DNA from: Flavobacteriaceae bacterium | Lineage (GTDB): Bacteria; Bacteroidota; Bacteroidia; Flavobacteriales; Flavobacteriaceae | Assembly: GCA_947482805.1 (NCBI GenBank) | Contig: CANKLK010000151.1 | Span: forward strand, 1-5,034 | Reading direction: 5' to 3' | Length of the DNA: 5,034 bases | Shown here: positions 1 through 5,034 of the stretch, one piece after another | Layout: every line of letters starts with the position of its first letter | Position numbering within the stretch: position 1 is the stretch's first letter | The notes under the pieces: model-generated | Seen by the model: only the letters and a program-made list of their open reading frames with translations | Databases searched by the model: none | Told to the model about the DNA's origin: nothing | Made by a program: the position numbers and the translations under genes

Positions 1-2637
1 GTCATCAGCATTTGCTCTTTCAATTTCTTTACGGATGGAAATCATCGCGTCGCAAAAACGATCTAACTCGGCTAAATCTTCTGACTCGGTTGGTTCTATC
101 ATCAAGGTTCCTGCTACAGGGAAAGAAACGGTTGGCGCATGAAAACCATAATCCATCAAACGTTTTGCTATATCAGTTACCTCAATACCATTTTGTTTAA
201 ATGATCGGCAATCCAAAATCATTTCGTGTGCAGCTCGCCCCATTTCACCTGAATATAAAACCGGATAATGTTCTTCTAAACGAGCTTTCATATAATTGGC
301 ATTTAAAATGGCATGTTCAGTTGAACTTTTCAATCCTTCAGCTCCGAGCATTTTGATATAACCGTAAGAAATTAAACAAACCAGAGCCGAACCAAATGGC
401 GCAGCAGAAATAGCTGTTATTGCTTGGTCTCCGCCAACAGGAATAATTGGATTTGTTGGTAAGAATGGAACTAATTTTTCGTTGACACAAATTGGCCCAA
501 CACCAGGACCACCGCCACCATGTGGAATAGCAAAAGTTTTGTGTAAGTTCAAGTGACAAACATCAGCTCCAATAGTTGCCGGATTAGTTAGTCCAACCTG
601 TGCATTCATGTTCGCGCCATCCATATAAACCAAACCTCCGTTGTCGTGAATGATTTTTGTAATTTCGCAAATCGCACTTTCAAAAACACCATGAGTTGAT
701 GGATAGGTTACCATTAATGCTGATAAATTGTCTTTGTTTTCAATAGCTCTTGCTCTCAAATCTTCCACATCAATATTTCCGTTTTCCATAGTTTTGGTCA
801 CGATAATATGCATTCCTGCCATCGCTGCCGATGCTGGATTGGTTCCGTGAGCCGATGATGGAATTAGACATACATTTCTGTGGTTGTCTCCGCGTGATAA
901 ATGATAAGCACGAATAGCCATAAGTCCGGCATATTCGCCTTGTGCACCTGAGTTTGGTTGCAAAGTAGTACCAGCAAAACCGGTTACTACATTCAGCTGT
1001 TGCTCTAATTTTTTAAGCATCGTAATATAACCTTCTGCTTGCTCGATTGGAGCAAAAGGATGAATACTGTTCCAATTTGCCATAGATAAGGGTAGCATTT
1101 CTGCAGCCGCATTCAATTTCATGGTACATGAGCCTAACGCAATCATAGAGTGATTTAAGGATAAATCTTTACGCTCCAATTTTTTGATATAACGCATCAA
1201 CTGAGATTCAGAATGATGGTTGTTGAATACATCATGCATTAAGAAAGCAGATTTCCTTTCCAAGTTAGAAACGAAATTATCAGAAGTAGATAAGTTGGAA
1301 ATAGTGAATTTGTCTTTTACTAATGCTTCAGCAAAAATCGCAATGATTTCATTGATATCTGAAATCGAAGTGGTCTCATTTAGCGAAATTGAAATCGTCT
1401 CGGCATCTATATAATAGAAATTCACATCGTTTTTCTCTGCAACTGCTTTTACTTTTTTTGCATCAGCTTTTACAGAAATAGTATCAAAGAAAGCTGTATT
1501 GGTTTGGTAAACACCTAATTTGTTCAAAGCATCTGCTAAAGTAACAGCCGATGAATGTACTTTATTAGCAATATATTGCAATCCTTTTGGACCGTGATAA
1601 ACGGCATACATTCCTGCCATAACAGCAAGTAAAACCTGAGCTGTACAAATATTCGAAGTTGCTTTTTCACGTTTGATATGTTGTTCACGAGTTCCCAAAG
1701 CCATTCGTAAAGCACGGTTGCCGTTAGCATCTATTGATACTCCGATGATTCTTCCCGGCATAGAACGTTTGTATTCTTCTTTAGTAGCGAAGTAAGCTGC
1801 GTGCGGACCACCGTAACCCATTGGAATACCAAAACGTTGTGTAGTTCCTATCGCTACAGCAGCACCCATTTCTCCTGGAGAAGTTAGTTTTATTAAGGAT
1901 AAAATATCAGCAGCTACGGCCACTTTAATTTCTTGTTCTTTTGCTTTAGCGATAAATGCACTATAGTCATTTACCTGTCCAAATTTTCCTGGATATTGTA
2001 AAATAGCACCGAAAAACTCTGTTGAGAAATCAAAAGTTTCGTGATTTCCTATTACCAATTCTACACCAATTGGATTAGAACGGGTTTGTAAAACCGATAA
2101 AGTTTGTGGTAATATTTCTTCTGATACGAAGAATTTATTTGTGTTATTTTTCTTTTGGTCACGAGTACGAACGTCAAACAATAACGCCATAGCTTCTGCT
2201 GCTGCTGTACTTTCATCTAATAGAGATGCATTGGCTATTTCCATTCCGGTTAACTCGATAACAGTCGTTTGGAAGTTCAAAATGGCTTCCAATCTTCCTT
2301 GTGCAATTTCGGCCTGATATGGTGTGTAAGCCGTATACCAACCAGGATTTTCAAAAATATTTCTTTGAATAACTGCTGGTACTATCGTTGGATGATAACC
2401 CAAACCAATATACGATTTGAATATTTTATTTTTTTTACCAAGTTCATGTATGTGTTGTGAATACTCATATTCCGTCATGGCAGGTTCTAATTGCAGATCG
2501 TTTTTTAAACGGATGTTTTCTGGAATCGTTTCATAGATAAGTTGGTCAAAAGTTTCAACTCCGATAGTCTTGAACATGTGGTTTAGGTCGCTCTCACGTG
2601 GACCTATGTGGCGTAATGCAAATGCGTCTGTTCTCAT
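1..2637 (-). CDS. gcvP: Glycine dehydrogenase (decarboxylating), glycine cleavage system P-protein; C-terminus cut off by window edge
   Basis: This PLP enzyme decarboxylates glycine and passes the aminomethyl group to the lipoyl arm of H-protein. It is the first step of the glycine cleavage system, which feeds 5,10-methylene-tetrahydrofolate, and it acts in the cytoplasm. I read 879 consecutive codons with no stop or frameshift. The ATG at 2637 gives the typical P-protein N-terminus MRTDAFALRHIGPRE. The N-terminal lobe has MGYGGPHAAYFA at residues 273-284. The C-terminal lobe has MIALGSCTMKLN at 498-509, SSAHGTNPASA with His597, YMDGANMNAQVG with Asp673, and NLHKTFAIPHGGGGPG, where Lys700 is the expected Schiff-base lysine followed by the glycine-rich loop. 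Full-length single-chain P-proteins have about 950-960 residues (E. coli 957), so about 70 residues are missing to the left. This is the undivided form, not the split GcvPA/GcvPB type. No gcvT or gcvH is visible. No Shine-Dalgarno sequence precedes the start. The family assignment is very secure. Confidence 0.98.
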   Translation of the reverse strand, partial: MRTDAFALRHIGPRESDLNHMFKTIGVETFDQLIYETIPENIRLKNDLQLEPAMTEYEYSQHIHELGKKNKIFKSYIGLGYHPTIVPAVIQRNIFENPGWYTAYTPYQAEIAQGRLEAILNFQTTVIELTGMEIANASLLDESTAAAEAMALLFDVRTRDQKKNNTNKFFVSEEILPQTLSVLQTRSNPIGVELVIGNHETFDFSTEFFGAILQYPGKFGQVNDYSAFIAKAKEQEIKVAVAADILSLIKLTSPGEMGAAVAIGTTQRFGIPMGYGGPHAAYFATKEEYKRSMPGRIIGVSIDANGNRALRMALGTREQHIKREKATSNICTAQVLLAVMAGMYAVYHGPKGLQYIANKVHSSAVTLADALNKLGVYQTNTAFFDTISVKADAKKVKAVAEKNDVNFYYIDAETISISLNETTSISDINEIIAIFAEALVKDKFTISNLSTSDNFVSNLERKSAFLMHDVFNNHHSESQLMRYIKKLERKDLSLNHSMIALGSCTMKLNAAAEMLPLSMANWNSIHPFAPIEQAEGYITMLKKLEQQLNVVTGFAGTTLQPNSGAQGEYAGLMAIRAYHLSRGDNHRNVCLIPSSAHGTNPASAAMAGMHIIVTKTMENGNIDVEDLRARAIENKDNLSALMVTYPSTHGVFESAICEITKIIHDNGGLVYMDGANMNAQVGLTNPATIGADVCHLNLHKTFAIPHGGGGPGVGPICVNEKLVPFLPTNPIIPVGGDQAITAISAAPFGSALVCLISYGYIKMLGAEGLKSSTEHAILNANYMKARLEEHYPVLYSGEMGRAAHEMILDCRSFKQNGIEVTDIAKRLMDYGFHAPTVSFPVAGTLMIEPTESEDLAELDRFCDAMISIRKEIERANADD

Positions 2638-2685
2638 TAAATGGTAAGTTCTTAAGTGTAAGGGCCTGCGGTTCTTTAATGGCAA

Positions 2686-2693
2686 CAAAAGTA
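2686..2693 (-). promoter_or_regulatory. Candidate Bacteroidota -7 promoter element for gcvP
   Basis: Read on the minus strand this is TACTTTTG, a full match to the Bacteroidota primary sigma factor -7 consensus TAnnTTTG. Transcription starting a few bases downstream would give a gcvP leader of roughly 40 nt. The usual -33 TTTG is not well placed. The nearest TTTG on this strand (2725-2722) is 28 nt upstream, longer than the roughly 19-20 nt expected, so the promoter is only a candidate. The short leader leaves no room for a glycine riboswitch. Confidence 0.45.
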
Positions 2694-2706
2694 ATTAATA
2701 CTATTC

Positions 2707-2714
2707 TAATTTTG
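2707..2714 (+). promoter_or_regulatory. Candidate Bacteroidota -7 promoter element for the plus-strand membrane protein gene
   Basis: The sequence TAATTTTG matches TAnnTTTG and lies 76 nt before the ATG at 2791, so it would give a leader of about 70 nt. No clear TTTG is found at -33 spacing upstream. A second match, TACTTTTG at 2780-2787, is almost on top of the start codon and could only support a leaderless or nearly leaderless transcript. Which of the two is used, if either, cannot be decided from the sequence. Confidence 0.35.
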
Positions 2715-2790
2715 TGCTAAACAAAGCCTAATGTTATGAGAATTTTTCAACCAAAAAGGCTTCTTATTAACAGTTTGATTACTTTTGAAA

Positions 2791-3564
2791 ATGCATTTTC
2801 TAAAGCAACTTCTCGATTTCTATATTAAATCTTCAATTCATGTTGGAGTTGCAGTTTTTAGTTTCGTTTATGTAACTGCTTTTTCCGATTATTTAAGTAA
2901 ATATATAGCCTATCCAAGTTGTGTTTTTTTTGGCACTATTATCGGGTATAATTTTTTAAAATATTTTTATTTTTTCTTTAAAGGTAATTTCCATACCAAG
3001 AAATATTACGGTATTTTAACAGTAAGTATATTGGCAACAGCAGGTTTTCTATTTTTCTTTTTGTGGTTAAAGAGAAGTATTCAAATTCATTTACTAATTT
3101 CGGGTATAGCTGTTTTAGTTTATCCTTTATTACGAAAATACGGTTGGTTGAAATTATTTTTAGTAAGTATTGTGGTTACTTATGTTACAGTTTATATTCC
3201 TTTACAAAATGTCAATTTGTTACCAATTGATTTTTATGTGAGCTTGTTGCAACGTTTTTTTATTCTTACCAGTTTACTAATTCCATTTGAAATTATGGAT
3301 AGTAAAACTGATTTGGAAACAATGAATACTTTACCACAATTGCTTGGCATCAATTCTTCTAAAATCTTTGGTATTTTATTGTTAATTCCGTTTATGGTTT
3401 TAGAATTTTTAAAGCCTAATCCAAATTATGTAGTTTTACTTATATCCATTATCACGGCTATGTTTATTAAGTTTACTTCTTTAAAAAGAAATCAATATTA
3501 CACTTCCTTTTGGGTAGAAAGCATTCCAATTTTGTGGTTGATTTTGTTGATGGTTTTCCAATAA
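2791..3564 (+). CDS. Nine-pass integral membrane protein, degenerate UbiA prenyltransferase-like, function unknown
   Basis: The protein has 257 residues and is strongly hydrophobic. About nine membrane segments can be drawn, near residues 16-31, 41-62, 74-93, 98-113, 119-137, 148-168, 190-207, 212-229 and 240-256, the number expected for the UbiA fold. The stretch PFEIMDSKTDLETMNTLPQL (165-184), followed by LG (185-186), resembles the second Asp-rich motif of UbiA/MenA-type prenyltransferases (Asp-x3-Asp, then a TLP..LG segment); the aspartates are Asp170 and Asp174. The first motif, NDxxDxxxD after segment 2, is not intact: Asn54 is present, but the Asp positions are Phe55, Tyr58 and Phe62. 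I recall similar unnamed proteins in other Flavobacteriia, but from memory only. Real prenyl transfer is therefore doubtful. A start at TTG 2785 is possible, but ATG 2791 is preferred because it is the conventional codon and gives a typical short N-terminus. No Shine-Dalgarno sequence is seen. The gene is divergent from gcvP and convergent with the peptidase gene, so it is probably transcribed alone. Confidence 0.85.
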   Translation: MHFLKQLLDFYIKSSIHVGVAVFSFVYVTAFSDYLSKYIAYPSCVFFGTIIGYNFLKYFYFFFKGNFHTKKYYGILTVSILATAGFLFFFLWLKRSIQIHLLISGIAVLVYPLLRKYGWLKLFLVSIVVTYVTVYIPLQNVNLLPIDFYVSLLQRFFILTSLLIPFEIMDSKTDLETMNTLPQLLGINSSKIFGILLLIPFMVLEFLKPNPNYVVLLISIITAMFIKFTSLKRNQYYTSFWVESIPILWLILLMVFQ

Positions 3565-3566
3565 AA

Positions 3567-3588
3567 AACCGAAGTGGCAACTTCGGTT
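3567..3588. terminator. Bidirectional Rho-independent terminator between convergent genes
   Basis: A perfect 9-bp inverted repeat, AACCGAAGT with its complement, closes a 4-base GGCA loop. It starts 2 bases after the TAA of the membrane protein gene. Read on the minus strand the hairpin runs into a T-rich tract (the A run at 3563-3566), a good tail for terminating the peptidase gene, whose stop is about 48 nt upstream. Read on the plus strand the tail (3589-3602) is AT-rich with a four-T run but is less ideal. It probably serves both genes. Confidence 0.8.
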
Positions 3589-3603
3589 CAATTTTAATTA
3601 TTC

Positions 3604-3638
3604 TACTTCGTACTTTGTATTTCGTAAATTGTAATTTA
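3604..3638. repeat. Degenerate 7-bp tandem repeat (consensus TAYTTYG, about five units)
   Basis: Five consecutive 7-base units fit this stretch. The first two are TACTTCG and TACTTTG, and the third differs from the first by one base. The fourth and fifth keep the TA start and the 7-base phase but drift elsewhere; the fifth does not end in G and overlaps the stop codon of the peptidase gene (3636-3638). The array fills the gap between the shared terminator and that stop. It could be a short, decayed copy of an intergenic repeat. Its function is unknown, and chance similarity in AT-rich DNA cannot be ruled out for the last two units. Confidence 0.55.
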
Positions 3639-5034
3639 AATTAATCCTGCTCTTTTCAACAACGCTTCCGGTTTTGGTTCTTGTCCGCGGAAACGTTTGT
3701 ATAATTCCATAGGCAATTCGGTTCCACCTTTCGACAATACATTTTCTTTAAATTTGGTAGCGACTTCTTTATTGAAAATTCCTTTTTCCTGAAAATACGC
3801 AAACGCATCGGCATCCAAAACTTCAGCCCATTTGTAGCTGTAATATCCTGAAGAATAACCGCCTTGAAAAATATGCGAAAATGAAACGCTCATGCAATTT
3901 TCGGCGACATCAGGATATAAAGAGGTTCCGTCAAAAGCTTCTTTTTCAAACGCTTTAACATCTGTAATGTTGTTTGGATCATTGCTGTGAAATGCCATAT
4001 CCAGTAGCCCAAAACTCAATTGGCGCATAGTAGCCATTCCTTCTAAAAAACTAGCACTTTCCTTAATTTTATTTACATAATCTTGTGGAATAACTTCACC
4101 CGTTTCATAATGTCTAGCAAACAAAGACAAAGCTTCTGGTTCGTAACACCAGTTTTCCATAACCTGACTTGGCAACTCAACAAAATCCCAATATACCGAT
4201 GTTCCCGATAAACTCGGATAGGTCGTGTTGGCCAATATCCCGTGCAAAGCGTGTCCGAATTCATGGAATAAAGTGGTTACTTCACTAAACGTCAATAAGG
4301 ATGGCTTAGTTTCGGTTGGCGGCGTAAAGTTGCAAACAATAGAAACATGAGGTCTTTCATTGATGCCGTCTTTAATGTATTGCGGTTTAAACGAAGTCAT
4401 CCATGCGCCGTTTCGTTTTCCTTTTCTTGGGAAAAAGTCAGTGTAGAAAACAGCAACCAGTTTTCCTTCGAAGTCTAGCACTTCAAATGTTTGAACTTCT
4501 TCATGGTATTTACCTATATCAAAAACTTCTTTAAAGGTGATGCCAAAAAGTTTTTCAGCAATGGCAAATGATCCATTCAAAACATTTTCCAATTTGAAAT
4601 ACGGTTTCAAAATCTCGTCATCTAAACTGTATAGTTTTTGTTTCAATTTTTCCGAATAGTAAGCACCATCCCATTTTTCTAGTTGTTCAATTCCATCTAG
4701 CTCTTTTGCGAAAGCGGTTAATTCGGCAAATTCTTTTTGGGCGGCAGGTTTCGCTTTGGTTAACAAATCATTCAAAAACGATTTAACTTTTTCAGGAGTT
4801 TGAGCCATTCGTTCTTCGAGAACAAAATGCGAATGTGATTTGTATCCCAATAATTTAGCTCTATCGTGGCGCAAGGACACAATATTTTTCACATTTTCCT
4901 GATTGTCTTTATCATTTCCCTGAAATGCTTTTCTGCCTGCTGCTATAGCCATTTCTTTTCGCAATTCGCGATTTTCAACATAGGTTACAAAAGGCAAATA
5001 GCTTGGAAAATCTAAGGTAAACATCCAACCTTCA
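3636..5034 (-). CDS. M3-family zinc metallopeptidase (Dcp/oligopeptidase A-like), N-terminus cut off by window edge
   Basis: M3 peptidases are zinc oligopeptidases that cut short peptides, either as oligopeptidase A-type endopeptidases or as Dcp-type enzymes releasing C-terminal dipeptides. The frame stays open through the right edge: codons for Glu-Gly-Trp precede the Met at 5024, giving EGWMFTLDFPSYLPF, an internal M3 sequence, so that Met is not the start. About 465 residues are present, close to the whole peptidase domain. Family members have about 680 residues, so roughly 210 are missing. The zinc site is HEFGH (first His codon at 4263-4265, Glu at 4260-4262, second His at 4251-4253). 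The third ligand is Glu at 4176-4178 in DFVELPSQ, 29 residues after the first His, the spacing of thimet oligopeptidase. The substrate-binding His and Tyr block is SFSHIFQGGYSSGYYSY (about 3836-3882). The C-terminus ends KRAGLI. Dcp-type versus OpdA-type specificity and cellular location cannot be decided, because the N-terminus and any signal peptide are missing. Confidence 0.95.
   Translation of the reverse strand, partial: EGWMFTLDFPSYLPFVTYVENRELRKEMAIAAGRKAFQGNDKDNQENVKNIVSLRHDRAKLLGYKSHSHFVLEERMAQTPEKVKSFLNDLLTKAKPAAQKEFAELTAFAKELDGIEQLEKWDGAYYSEKLKQKLYSLDDEILKPYFKLENVLNGSFAIAEKLFGITFKEVFDIGKYHEEVQTFEVLDFEGKLVAVFYTDFFPRKGKRNGAWMTSFKPQYIKDGINERPHVSIVCNFTPPTETKPSLLTFSEVTTLFHEFGHALHGILANTTYPSLSGTSVYWDFVELPSQVMENWCYEPEALSLFARHYETGEVIPQDYVNKIKESASFLEGMATMRQLSFGLLDMAFHSNDPNNITDVKAFEKEAFDGTSLYPDVAENCMSVSFSHIFQGGYSSGYYSYKWAEVLDADAFAYFQEKGIFNKEVATKFKENVLSKGGTELPMELYKRFRGQEPKPEALLKRAGLI

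Noticed and set aside
12..200. Plus-strand open frame of 62 codons
   Set aside because: It lies wholly inside the intact gcvP frame on the other strand and its translation looks like no known protein.
338..559. Minus-strand open frame of 73 codons over the PLP-lysine region
   Set aside because: It is an out-of-frame reading of gcvP; the Trp-rich translation comes from the glycine-rich loop codons read in another frame.
1220..1414. Plus-strand open frame of 64 codons
   Set aside because: It is antisense to gcvP, whose frame continues unbroken through here.
1536..1730. Minus-strand open frame of 64 codons
   Set aside because: It is an alternative-frame shadow inside gcvP with no recognisable features.
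2269..2460. Plus-strand open frame of 63 codons
   Set aside because: It is antisense to the conserved N-terminal region of gcvP.
2638..2685. Possible glycine riboswitch or other structured leader before gcvP
   Set aside because: The leader is too short and I see no paired glycine aptamer elements; the small GGGCC palindrome near 2663 is not enough.
4073..4264. Minus-strand open frame of 63 codons
   Set aside because: It is an out-of-frame shadow across the zinc-ligand region of the M3 peptidase gene.
5022..5024. Met at 5024 as the true start of the M3 peptidase
   Set aside because: In-frame codons continue upstream as Glu-Gly-Trp, typical internal M3 sequence, and a 462-residue product would lack the whole N-terminal domain.
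1..5034. A hidden defence, mobile or otherwise new multi-gene system
   Set aside because: About 95 percent of the window is occupied by three single genes in separate transcription units, two of them housekeeping; no transposase, integrase, CRISPR spacing pattern, toxin-antitoxin pair or compositional break was seen.

Overview
The window looks like ordinary chromosomal sequence from a member of the Flavobacteriaceae, most likely Flavobacterium or a close relative. The DNA is AT-rich. The two recognisable proteins read like Bacteroidota versions of their families, no Shine-Dalgarno sequence precedes either visible start, and copies of the Bacteroidota -7 promoter motif TAnnTTTG lie in the one divergent intergenic region. 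The genus is inferred from protein character and composition, not from any marker gene.

Layout: bases 1-2637 (minus strand) hold most of gcvP, the glycine decarboxylase P-protein. It is intact over 879 codons, and its last roughly 70 residues lie beyond the left edge. Bases 2638-2790 are a divergent intergenic region with candidate promoter elements for both flanking genes. Bases 2791-3564 (plus strand) encode a 257-residue, very hydrophobic protein with about nine membrane segments. It resembles the UbiA prenyltransferase superfamily but keeps only the second Asp-rich motif. Bases 3567-3588 form a perfect 9-bp hairpin that can terminate transcription for the two convergent genes. A degenerate 7-bp tandem repeat follows at 3604-3638. 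Bases 3636-5034 (minus strand) hold the C-terminal catalytic part of an M3-family zinc oligopeptidase, whose N-terminal third lies beyond the right edge.

The three genes are each in their own transcription unit (gcvP minus, membrane protein plus, peptidase minus), so nothing here points to an operon or a joint pathway. gcvP belongs to one-carbon and glycine catabolism and the M3 enzyme to peptide turnover. The membrane protein has no assigned role. I see no tRNA, rRNA, CRISPR array, insertion sequence, phage gene or defence-type system. The most unusual items are the degenerate UbiA-like protein and the heptameric intergenic repeat; neither is strong evidence for a new system.
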